From: Vibrio chagasii
Lineage (GTDB): Bacteria > Pseudomonadota > Gammaproteobacteria > Enterobacterales > Vibrionaceae
Assembly (NCBI RefSeq): GCF_002954585.1
Contig: NZ_MSCI01000001.1
Span: forward strand, 248,001 to 312,000
Direction: 5' to 3'
DNA: 64,000 bases
The notes under the pieces were generated by a model. The model made no database searches. It saw nothing but the letters and a program-made list of their open reading frames with translations, and was not told where the DNA came from. This document shows positions 28,510-36,535 of this stretch, in pieces. The translations under genes and the position numbers were made by a program. Every line of letters begins with the position of its first letter. Positions within the stretch are counted from its first letter, which is position 1.

Positions 28510-29139
28510 TTAGAAGTGGTATTTCACGTTTGCCATTAATAACCACTCATCACCCACTTTGAGGGTATCTTTGTAGCTACTACCGTCTTCTTCTGTCCAT
28601 TTAGCTTCAAGTTCATTAGTGTGGTAAACGTAGTTTACTTCTGTACCTATGCTCCAACTCTGAAAGCGGTAGTTCAGTCCTGTTTGAGCACCAAGGATGA
28701 TTCCGTTTAGGTCATCTGCATCATAGTCAGCGTTGAACATCTCATAACCCAATTTACCACCCAATGTCCAAGCGAGTTTTTGTGTAATAGGCACGATGTA
28801 GTTGTATTTAGTGAATAGTGTGCCTACTTCAAGATCATCATCGCTGCCTTCGCTATTTTCATTATTCTCGATACTGGTACCACGGTAATCATAACCAATA
28901 CTAATTTGATGAGTTTGATTGATTGTCATACCACCTTCAACGCCAAATACCATTGATGAAGAAAGGTCTTTCTCGCTTTTAGTCCCGTAATACGTCGACT
29001 CTGATTCCATTTGTCCACTTAAACGTGAACCAACATCAATACCGATAAACGGTTCGTAGTTCGCAGCGGCGTTGGCGTTGAACGTTGTCGCTGTGGCTAG
29101 AATGGCAAAAGCAAAAAGTGGTGTTGTTTTATTAAGCAT
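28510..29139 (-). CDS. Outer-membrane beta-barrel protein
   Basis: About 209 residues. A signal peptide ends near NANA-ANYEP, and the mature chain alternates polar and hydrophobic residues in amphipathic strands, ending in VKYHF with the C-terminal Phe required by the BAM machinery. It matches the general OmpA-like/porin-family eight-strand barrels. Two ATGs in tandem start it; AGGAG is better spaced for the second (29139). Convergent with the ToxR-like pair, it is a plausible target of that regulator, as ompU is of ToxR, but this is inference. Confidence 0.82.
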   Translation of the reverse strand: MLNKTTPLFAFAILATATTFNANAAANYEPFIGIDVGSRLSGQMESESTYYGTKSEKDLSSSMVFGVEGGMTINQTHQISIGYDYRGTSIENNENSEGSDDDLEVGTLFTKYNYIVPITQKLAWTLGGKLGYEMFNADYDADDLNGIILGAQTGLNYRFQSWSIGTEVNYVYHTNELEAKWTEEDGSSYKDTLKVGDEWLLMANVKYHF

Positions 29140-29380
29140 CATTGGCTCCTAGTAAAAAGGCTGAGAGTTAACTTTGTTGTTATTGTTTTTCACGTCTTGG
29201 TGAATTGATACTCAAGTTAGAGGCTAGGGGAGGAAAGGAGAAGCGAATTGTGCGGAATAGGACAGAAAAAAAGCTAAAGTGCTTGTCTTGATAAGTATTT
29301 AGCTTTTTATCTTTTTAAGTTATTGAAATACTTCAACTTTTAATTTTTCGCTCTTTTCTATCAATTAGCAATGGATATTG

Positions 29381-31222
29381 CTACTGAATCAAGATTCCAA
29401 ACTCAACCAGCGCTACTAAGCCTAAAAGTAGGGCAAGTACCTTCCAAAACTGGAGTGGATGACGGTCGAGCAGCGGTTGCTTGGTTTTACGTTTTACTAA
29501 TTTTGAATTCGGTGTGTATAGATCTGAGATAAAATCTCCAAGCACACTGTATCGTTCGCTCGGGTGTTCAGCACAGGCTTTGTTTAGTACCAGATCAAAC
29601 CAGGCAGGAATATCGGAGCGGTGTTGAGTTATCGGGCGGTATTGCCATTGGTGATGGCGAGATTGCATGAGTGAGCGTGGTGTCATTTCTGGATAAGGCA
29701 GTTGCCCTGCCAGCATTTCATAGCCGATGACACCAACAGAGAACAGATCCGAGCGTGTTGTCGCAACATTCTGCTTAATGCTCTCTGGTGCGATGTAATT
29801 TACCGCTCCGAGTGGCACAGCATCTTCTTCAAAAGGTAATCCTTCTTCAATTCCGCGAATGAGTACCGCTCCTAAGTCGATAAGTTTGATATCACCGTTT
29901 GGCAGTAACATGATGTTTTCAGGTTTGAGATCGCGGTGCACCATATCGGCACGTTGTAATACACGAATGCCTTGAACGATCTTCTCAAGAATAGTGCGGA
30001 CTTCAGGCAGATTCGTTTTAGGATTGTCGTACATCCATTGTCTTAACGTCACGCCTTCAACCATTTCACACACTTGGTAGAGAAACTGCGACGTCTCATC
30101 GGTCGGGTACACCTTCATGATGCGCTTGTTGTTCAGTAGCATCCCTGCCCATTGTTCGTTATAGAAGGCTTTGAGCTCGGCGGGATCATCGCGATATTGC
30201 AGAGAAGGCACTTTAATGACGAACTCGGTTTGCGTCTGAGTTTGTATTACTCGATACACATGGCTGCGCGTTCCAGAATAGAGCACTTCTAGGACCTGAA
30301 ACTGGTCGATCATCTGCCCAAGTTTGAGCACGGGAGGGATAACTCGGGTCGCGAGCTTTTCATGAAACTCAATTAGAGAAGGCTTAGGGAGCTGAGCCAC
30401 TTCAAGCATTAAGCAACTCACATTGTCTTTGCTGTTTTTAGATAGTGCTTTATTACAAACGGTTTGCGTGGCGAGCTCAAAGTCGAGTTGATTTGAGGCC
30501 GCTTCCATTAGATCGGATTCATCAACAAATTCATGCACGCCATCCGTTGTAAGAATAAAGCGATCTTTCGCTTTGATGGGCACAGTTTGGTAATCGACGT
30601 TGAGTTGGTTGTCCATGCCTAAAGCACGAGTGAGGTAGTGGGTATTGACCAGATTTTTTCGGGTGTGATCTCGAGTTAACTGCTGAATTTCACCGCCACG
30701 AACTAAGTAGATGCGGCTGTCACCCACATGGAAAATATGCGCTGTGTTTGATTTGAGAATCACTGCGCTAAAGGTCGACACCATATTGTTGTGCGCGAGT
30801 TGTTTTTCGTCATCAAGACCGGAATAAGAGGCATTGAACAGCCAAGAATTGAGTGAAGTCAGAACCTTTTGAGCAGAGCGTTGAATACTCCAGCTTTCAG
30901 GAGTCGTGTAATAGTCAGTAATGAACTGCATCACGCTGGTATGGCTGGCTTTTTGCCCTTGTTCGCTGCAACTTACTCCGTCCGCAATACAGGCAACACT
31001 CCCTTTGAACTCATGTTCCGCTCTGGTCTGAGGGTGTTTAACGATAATAGCGTCTTGATTTTCGTTTCTTATTCCTTGGTGTGAGTAGCCGCCGAAATTG
31101 AGCTTTAACTGATTGCTAGCCTCTGCGTGAATACTCTGAACCTTGGTTTGTGGTTCCTTTGGTATCACAGCCTGGCTCCGCTCTAGCGTAGCGTCTTGAG
31201 TTTGACTGAATGAAAGCGTCAT
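29381..31222 (-). CDS. Bifunctional PP2C phosphatase - Ser/Thr kinase
   Basis: A 613-residue fusion. The N-terminal PP2C domain (about residues 45-285) has VACIADGVS, FHVGDSRIYLVRGG and LTTDGVHEF with the metal-binding Asp residues. The C-terminal Hanks-type kinase (about 310-575) has VIKVPSL (VAIK Lys), HRDLKPENIMLL, DLGAVLI in place of DFG, and APES. A TM helix at 591-611 anchors it. GCAAGGAC precedes the ATG. A terminator separates it from narK upstream. Such a kinase/phosphatase recurs in nitrate-assimilation loci of gammaproteobacteria (for example next to nirB and nasA in Pseudomonas); its substrate is unknown. Confidence 0.9.
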   Translation of the reverse strand: MTLSFSQTQDATLERSQAVIPKEPQTKVQSIHAEASNQLKLNFGGYSHQGIRNENQDAIIVKHPQTRAEHEFKGSVACIADGVSCSEQGQKASHTSVMQFITDYYTTPESWSIQRSAQKVLTSLNSWLFNASYSGLDDEKQLAHNNMVSTFSAVILKSNTAHIFHVGDSRIYLVRGGEIQQLTRDHTRKNLVNTHYLTRALGMDNQLNVDYQTVPIKAKDRFILTTDGVHEFVDESDLMEAASNQLDFELATQTVCNKALSKNSKDNVSCLMLEVAQLPKPSLIEFHEKLATRVIPPVLKLGQMIDQFQVLEVLYSGTRSHVYRVIQTQTQTEFVIKVPSLQYRDDPAELKAFYNEQWAGMLLNNKRIMKVYPTDETSQFLYQVCEMVEGVTLRQWMYDNPKTNLPEVRTILEKIVQGIRVLQRADMVHRDLKPENIMLLPNGDIKLIDLGAVLIRGIEEGLPFEEDAVPLGAVNYIAPESIKQNVATTRSDLFSVGVIGYEMLAGQLPYPEMTPRSLMQSRHHQWQYRPITQHRSDIPAWFDLVLNKACAEHPSERYSVLGDFISDLYTPNSKLVKRKTKQPLLDRHPLQFWKVLALLLGLVALVEFGILIQ

Positions 31223-31268
31223 AACGTCCTTGCTCCTATGGTGCTCATTGTTACTTGAAGAAAGAACA

Positions 31269-31294
31269 AAAGCTCTCAGTAATAACGAGAGCCT
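31269..31294 (-). terminator. Terminator of the narK gene
   Basis: On the minus strand GGCTCTCG pairs with the GAGAGC arm across TTATTACT and is followed by TTTT. It separates the transporter from the PP2C-kinase gene. Confidence 0.75.
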
Positions 31295-31350
31295 TTGAAC
31301 GAAGTAACCAAGTGTCGCAGCCCGGTTACTTCTCCCGATTCAATGAGTGA

Positions 31351-32820
31351 TTAGCTCGATACGTTAATCAAGGTTACGCTCCCGTCGTCGTTCACTTCAG
31401 CGATCTGACCATTGGGTTCTTCCATGAACATCAGAGTCACAAAGCCAAGTACCGCTGTTGCAGCAATCACAAGGAAGAAAGTCTGGTAGCTAACAAACGA
31501 AAGCACGGTTAGGTAAACTACCGCACCCACGTTTCCGTAAGCACCTGTCATCCCTGCAATTTGGCCTGTCATACGGCGTTTGATAAGAGGTACTGTCGCA
31601 AATACTGCACCTTCACCTGCTTGTACGAAGAACGAACATGCCATTGCCGCAACAACCGCTAGCCATACTGGCCATGTGCTCTCTACTTGACCCATAACGA
31701 AGTAACCTACAGCCAAACCTGCCGTTAGGATAAGTAGGGTTGGTTTACGACCAAATTTGTCTGAAATCCAACCGCCACCAGGGCGAGACATCAAGTTCAT
31801 GAAGGCATAAGCCGAAGCGACCATACCTGCAAGAACGGGTGTTAGTTCAAAGGTTTCAGAGAAGAACAGAGGCAGCATAGAAACTACCGCTAGCTCAGAA
31901 CCAAAGGTTGCGAAGTACAGAACGTTCAGCACCGCAACTTGCTTAAATTTGTACTGGTGAATCTCTGGCACTTCTTCTTTGAATACGTTCTTGTTCACTT
32001 TCCAAACTTGAGTTACTTCATACACATACAGTGCAGCAAGTACCGCATACACACCGTACACCGCTGCGTCTGAAAGCATACCGATACCTGATGGAGACAG
32101 TTTCCAAGCCAGCAGAGCAAGTGCACCGTACATAGGGATCTTCATGAAGAGTAGAAAGAAAAAGTCACCCTTAGACGTCACTTCCATTGCTGTTACTTGA
32201 GCAGGTTTGAAGTAAGTAGAACCTTTTGGTGTGTCGGATACGTTTTTGTAGAACACAACAGAGAACAATAAACTCATTACACCGGTGATACCAACCGCAT
32301 AACGCCAGCCATCTTCGCCACCAAATACTAATGCTAGAGTTGGAAGAGTGAACGCTGCTGCCGCTGAACCAAAGTTACCCCAACCGCCGTAGATACCTTC
32401 TGCTGTACCCAGTTCGTTATGTGGGAACCATTCAGATACCAATCGAATACCAACTACGAAGCCAGCACCGATAAAGCCAAGTAGGAAACGAGCAATGGCG
32501 GCTTGAATGAAAGAGTCAGCCAGTGCGAACATGAAACACGGGATCGAACAGATCGCGAGTAACGAGGAATAGACAAGTCTTGGACCGTAACGGTCGGTGA
32601 GCATACCAATCGCGACACGCGCAGGAATGGTTAAGGCAACGTTTAGGATTAGAAGGGTTTTGATCTCTTCAGTGGTTAGCCCTAGGCTGGTTTTTACCAT
32701 CTGCAGTAGTGGTGCGAAGTTAAACCACACCACAAAGGTGATAAAAAAGGCAATCCAGCTGAGGTGTAAGACCTTCATCTTGCCGGTAAACGAAAGCAGC
32801 GAAAATTTTGAGTTATCCAT
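31351..32820 (-). CDS. NNP-family nitrate/nitrite transporter (NarK/NasA-type)
   Basis: Twelve-helix MFS protein of 489 residues in the nitrate/nitrite porter family. It has [15 protein letters not shown] in TM1, the conserved [15 protein letters not shown] in TM4 or 5 and a second NNP-type motif [17 protein letters not shown], each with the Gly-rich nitrate signature. GGATTTAATAC precedes the ATG. Position downstream of nirBD in one direction makes it the uptake step of the assimilatory pathway rather than a respiratory antiporter. Confidence 0.92.
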   Translation of the reverse strand: MDNSKFSLLSFTGKMKVLHLSWIAFFITFVVWFNFAPLLQMVKTSLGLTTEEIKTLLILNVALTIPARVAIGMLTDRYGPRLVYSSLLAICSIPCFMFALADSFIQAAIARFLLGFIGAGFVVGIRLVSEWFPHNELGTAEGIYGGWGNFGSAAAAFTLPTLALVFGGEDGWRYAVGITGVMSLLFSVVFYKNVSDTPKGSTYFKPAQVTAMEVTSKGDFFFLLFMKIPMYGALALLAWKLSPSGIGMLSDAAVYGVYAVLAALYVYEVTQVWKVNKNVFKEEVPEIHQYKFKQVAVLNVLYFATFGSELAVVSMLPLFFSETFELTPVLAGMVASAYAFMNLMSRPGGGWISDKFGRKPTLLILTAGLAVGYFVMGQVESTWPVWLAVVAAMACSFFVQAGEGAVFATVPLIKRRMTGQIAGMTGAYGNVGAVVYLTVLSFVSYQTFFLVIAATAVLGFVTLMFMEEPNGQIAEVNDDGSVTLINVSS

Positions 32821-32956
32821 GTATTAAATCCTTTAAATATGGAATCTAGAGTTATCTAGCCGTCCACATGCCAACTCCATAGCTTGCCTAGACTGTTAAT
32901 TATAGGCGGCTAAGGCATGTTAATGGGTGAGTTTGAAAGTACAACCTTTTAGGTAG

Positions 32957-33301
32957 CTAACTCGCTAAGGCTTCTGGCGCCAGAACTTGAATCTGGTTAC
33001 CTTGCCTGCGTACTTCAAAACGGGTTAGGGCATGTTCAGGTTCTTCTAAACAGGCACCTGTCTCTAGGTGGTAATGCTGCTTGTAGAGTGGTGATGCCAC
33101 ATAGGGTTCTCCACTTAACGATCCAATAATGCCGCGTGACATAACGTTGGCTTTGCCTACTGGGTCGAAATTCGAAAGGCCGTAAAGCTTGTCACTGCGT
33201 TTGCAGTAAAAGATAGCGACTTGATGATCAGCCACCTTGGCACATACACCCGCATTGGGTGACAGTTCCTCTTGAGAACAAACAGTGGTCCAGTTTTCCA
33301 T
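32957..33301 (-). CDS. nirD: Nitrite reductase small subunit
   Basis: A 114-residue Rieske-fold protein forming NADH-nitrite reductase with NirB. As in other NirD proteins the Rieske cluster ligands are absent (no CxH...CxxH pair); the fold is recognised from WTTVCSQEELSPNAG, VAIFYCKRSDKLYGL and YVASPLYKQHYHLETGACLEEP. AAGGAGACTGTC precedes the ATG. It follows nirB by 127 bp and precedes the transporter. Confidence 0.94.
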   Translation of the reverse strand: MENWTTVCSQEELSPNAGVCAKVADHQVAIFYCKRSDKLYGLSNFDPVGKANVMSRGIIGSLSGEPYVASPLYKQHYHLETGACLEEPEHALTRFEVRRQGNQIQVLAPEALAS

Positions 33302-33428
33302 GACAGTCTCCTTGGTAATTTATAGAGTCTTTGATTTTGTTCCATTTCTTAAAAAAGAAGGTCGTAAAGAAAGAAGGTCGCTAGCAGTGAATTGCCGAGA
33401 ACGAAGGATCTGCTACCGACCAAACTGG

Positions 33429-36011
33429 CTACGAGACTTCCGTAATTTCAATTTGTTGAGTGCTGCTTAATGCCTGATTACGCTCTGCTTCTTGGTCTGT
33501 GTTGACCGAAGGCTTCGGGAAGCGCTGTTCACGTTCTTTGATAAATGACAGGCTAGAGTCCATCTCATCGCTATTGATGTAGTGCTGGAAGCGCTTCATC
33601 TTGACTGGGTTTTCGATGGTGGTTTTCCATTCACACTGGTAGTTTTCGATGTTGAGCGCGATGTCGGCTTCAAGTTCAGCGGCGACATTGAGTTTGTCTT
33701 CAATCACCACCTCTTTGAGGTAATCCAAGCCACCTTCTAAGTTCTCCATCCAAACAGAAGTTCGTTGTAGGCGGTCTGCAGTACGTGTGTAGAACATCAA
33801 CACGCGGTCGATGTATTGAATAAGAGTTTGTTCATCTAGGTCGGTCGCGAATAAGTCAGCATGACGAGGGCGCATGCCGCCATTACCACAGACGTATAGG
33901 TTCCAACCTTTATCTGTCGCAATAACACCAATGTCTTTTGATTGCGCTTCGGCACATTCACGAGTACAGCCAGATACCGCAAATTTGATCTTGTGTGGTG
34001 AGCGCAGGCCCTTGTAGCGGTTCTCTAGTTTAATCGCGAGGCCAACACTGTCGTTGACGCCGTAGCGACACCAAGTGCTACCCACACACGATTTCACGGT
34101 ACGAACCGATTTACCGTAGGCGTGACCAGTTTCAAAGCCTGCATCAATCAGTTTTTTCCAGATGGCTGGCAGCTCATTAAGTTGTGCACCAAATAGGTCG
34201 ACACGCTGACCGCCAGTGATCTTAGTGTAGAGGTCGTATTCTTTTGCCACTTCACCCAGCACGATCAATTTGTCTGGTGTGATTTCACCGCCAGCAATAC
34301 GTGGGACCACAGAGTAGGTACCGTCTTTTTGCATGTTGCCAAGGTAGATATCGTTGGTGTCTTGCAGTTCGATGTGCTCATCTTTCAGGATGTAGTCGTT
34401 CCAGTAAGAAGCGAGAATAGAACCCACCGCCGGCTTACAAACGGTACAACCGAGTCCTTGACCATGAGATTCAAGCAATTCATCGAAGGTTTTGATTTTG
34501 TTGACGCGAATAATGTCGGTCAGTTCTTGGCGAGAGTAAGCAAAGTGCTCACAGATGTCGTTAGAAACTTCGACACCCAGGTTGCTCAATTCGCTATCTA
34601 ATACTTGTTTAGCAAGGGCAGAACAGCCACCACACCCGGTCGAAGCGTTGGTCGATTCTTTCAGCGCTGCCATTGTGGTGCAGCCTGCAGAAACGGCTTG
34701 TTTGATGTCGCCTTTGGTGACGTCAAAACATGAACAAATTACAGCACTGTCTGGAAGCGCTTCAACACCCATGGCGCTGCCAGAATCGTCAGCAAGGTTT
34801 GGTAGAATCAATACCGATGGGTTCTCTGGCAAAGGCATATCGTTTTGCTTGATTTGCAGCAGTGAACCATAGGCTTCAGCGTCACCGACTAACACGGCAC
34901 CGACGATCTTCTTGCCATCAGCAGAAACAATTAAGCGCTTATAAACTTGTTCAATTTCATCGTTGTAGGTGTAAGACTGTGCGCCTTCGGTCTTACCATG
35001 CACTTCACCAATACTGGCCACGTCTACACCCAGAAGCTTGAGCTTGGTGCTCATATCGGCACCCGTAAAGCTGCTCTCATCTTCGCCATTGGAAAGAATA
35101 TGGCTTGCTGCGACTTTCGCCATTGAGTAACCCGGAGCCACGAGACCAAAGATCTTGTTGTCCCACAGTGCACACTCACCAATCGCGTAGACATCATCGA
35201 TGTTGGTTTGGCAGTAATCATCAATCACGATACCGCCACGCTCGCCAATCTCGATGTCAGAGCTACGAGCCAGAGCATCTTGAGGGCGAATACCGGCAGA
35301 GAACACGATCATGTCGGTTTCAAGGTGAGAGCCATCGGCAAAGTTCATGCGGTAGCGAGCATTTTCACCCTCTACAATCTCAGAGGTCGCTTTCTCGGTA
35401 TGAACTTGTACGCCTAGGTCTTCAATTTTGCGTCTAAGTAGGGCGCCGCCGCCGTCATCGAGTTGAACTGCCATTAAGCGAGGCGCAAACTCTACGACAT
35501 GTGTTTCTAAGCCAAGGTTTTTAACTGCGTTTGCGGCTTCTAAGCCCAGTAGGCCACCACCGATAACCACGCCAGATTTACTCTGCTTGCTCGATAGTTC
35601 AATGGCATCAAGGTCTTCGATAGTGCGGTAGACGTGACAGTGTTCTTGGTCGTTGCCTGGAATTGGTGGTACGAACGGGAATGAGCCTGTTGCGAGAATC
35701 AGTTTGTCGTAGCTTTCACGGTGACCATTGTCAGTCACTACCGCTTTATTTTCGGTATCCAGCTCAGTGACTTTGGCATTGATTAGGTATTTGACGCCAT
35801 TTTCTTGGTAGTAAGCTTCACTCGTCAAAGACAAGTCGTCGGCTGATTTACCGTTAAAGTAGGCCGTGAGCTGAACACGGTCATAAGCAAGTCGTGATTC
35901 TTCACTAAAAGTGATGACTTCATATTGGTCTGAGTCAGCTTGAATAATGTTGTCGATAAATTTGTGGCCAACCATGCCATTACCAACGACGACAATCTTT
36001 TGTTTGCTCAT
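33429..36011 (-). CDS. nirB: Nitrite reductase [NAD(P)H] large subunit
   Basis: Cytosolic enzyme reducing nitrite to ammonium. From the ATG at 36011 (AAGGAA six nt upstream) it has 860 residues. Order: FAD and NADH Rossmann domains (IVVVGNGMVGHKF, GVVIGGGLLGLEAAN), BFD-type [2Fe-2S] domains (VICSCFDV, TGCGGCSAL, CTVCKP), nitrite/sulfite-reductase ferredoxin-like half domain, then the sirohaem/[4Fe-4S] site (KSCVGSTWCRYGVND and GCTRECAEAQSKD). A 26-residue upstream extension in frame has no ribosome site and is rejected. Expression is predicted from a sigma-54 promoter in the gap to nasA. Confidence 0.96.
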   Translation of the reverse strand: MSKQKIVVVGNGMVGHKFIDNIIQADSDQYEVITFSEESRLAYDRVQLTAYFNGKSADDLSLTSEAYYQENGVKYLINAKVTELDTENKAVVTDNGHRESYDKLILATGSFPFVPPIPGNDQEHCHVYRTIEDLDAIELSSKQSKSGVVIGGGLLGLEAANAVKNLGLETHVVEFAPRLMAVQLDDGGGALLRRKIEDLGVQVHTEKATSEIVEGENARYRMNFADGSHLETDMIVFSAGIRPQDALARSSDIEIGERGGIVIDDYCQTNIDDVYAIGECALWDNKIFGLVAPGYSMAKVAASHILSNGEDESSFTGADMSTKLKLLGVDVASIGEVHGKTEGAQSYTYNDEIEQVYKRLIVSADGKKIVGAVLVGDAEAYGSLLQIKQNDMPLPENPSVLILPNLADDSGSAMGVEALPDSAVICSCFDVTKGDIKQAVSAGCTTMAALKESTNASTGCGGCSALAKQVLDSELSNLGVEVSNDICEHFAYSRQELTDIIRVNKIKTFDELLESHGQGLGCTVCKPAVGSILASYWNDYILKDEHIELQDTNDIYLGNMQKDGTYSVVPRIAGGEITPDKLIVLGEVAKEYDLYTKITGGQRVDLFGAQLNELPAIWKKLIDAGFETGHAYGKSVRTVKSCVGSTWCRYGVNDSVGLAIKLENRYKGLRSPHKIKFAVSGCTRECAEAQSKDIGVIATDKGWNLYVCGNGGMRPRHADLFATDLDEQTLIQYIDRVLMFYTRTADRLQRTSVWMENLEGGLDYLKEVVIEDKLNVAAELEADIALNIENYQCEWKTTIENPVKMKRFQHYINSDEMDSSLSFIKEREQRFPKPSVNTDQEAERNQALSSTQQIEITEVS

Positions 36012-36132
36012 AGTAAATTCCTTTTTTGCTGGCTTCCTAGCGTTTCTAAAACTGCCCACTCTCTGATGGATAATGTGCTGATCTTCCAATGAACTTAAAA
36101 ACTGTAAATTTTGGGTTGTTGGTATTTATGGG

Positions 36133-36148
36133 AGCAAGTAGGGTGCCA
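36133..36148 (-). promoter_or_regulatory. Sigma-54 promoter of nirBD-narK
   Basis: On the minus strand the sequence is TGGCACCCTACTTGCT: GG and GC exactly 10 bp apart, matching TGGCAC-N5-TTGCW at every scored base. Transcription would start near 36121, about 110 nt before the nirB ATG. Confidence 0.85.
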
Positions 36149-36198
36149 GATAAAAAAGGCGATCAATAAAAATAATTAAATCAAATAAAATCAATTGA

Positions 36199-36213
36199 TT
36201 GTGTAAATCACAA
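36199..36213. promoter_or_regulatory. Possible CRP/FNR-like inverted repeat
   Basis: TTGTG and CACAA are separated by TAAAT. The spacer is 5 bp rather than the 6 bp of a canonical CRP site, so this is a weak call. Confidence 0.3.
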
Positions 36214-36268
36214 AATGGTTAACTAACCCTAAAGTGGTAGATGTTCTGAGTGGGATATTTATGAAAAT

Positions 36269-36305
36269 GAGCCTTTGTGGTGCAAAATTGATCAACATGG
36301 TGCAA
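36269..36305. promoter_or_regulatory. Two NtrC-like enhancer sites
   Basis: GAGCCTTTGTGGTGCAA (36269-36285) and TTGATCAACATGGTGCAA (36288-36305) each carry the TGGTGCA half-site of the NtrC consensus; the second closely resembles the upstream sites of enteric glnA. They lie about 160 bp from each predicted sigma-54 start on either side. Confidence 0.7.
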
Positions 36306-36418
36306 ATATCTCAATATTTATTTGATTGGACTGAGGTAACCTTATTTCTTGTAATTGAACCTTATTTAAGTGGCTGTATTTTAAGGAAGATTTTAATGTG
36401 CGTTATTGGGGTGAATAG

Positions 36419-36434
36419 TGGTGCGTAAATTGCT
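36419..36434 (+). promoter_or_regulatory. Sigma-54 promoter of nasA
   Basis: TGGTGCGTAAATTGCT keeps GG and GC 10 bp apart and matches TGGCACG-N4-TTGCW except for two bases after GG. A start near 36446 would give a leader of about 90 nt before the nasA ATG. Confidence 0.72.
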
Positions 36435-36535
36435 TTATTAAAAAAGAGAAATTTTCATCGCGAAGAGTGAGTAAGAAAAGACGCTCTGTTAGAACGGTGG
36501 AAACAATAAAAAGAACATTGCACGAGGGAAGAGTG

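Noticed and set aside
36012..36089. Upstream extension of nirB
   Set aside because: The 26 extra residues have no ribosome site, whereas the inner ATG at 36011 has AAGGAA at proper spacing and begins with the FAD-binding strand.
36199..36213. CRP or FNR site controlling nas/nir
   Set aside because: Half-site spacing is 5 bp instead of 6 for CRP, and the FNR pattern TTGAT-N4-ATCAA is not met; kept only as a low-confidence feature.
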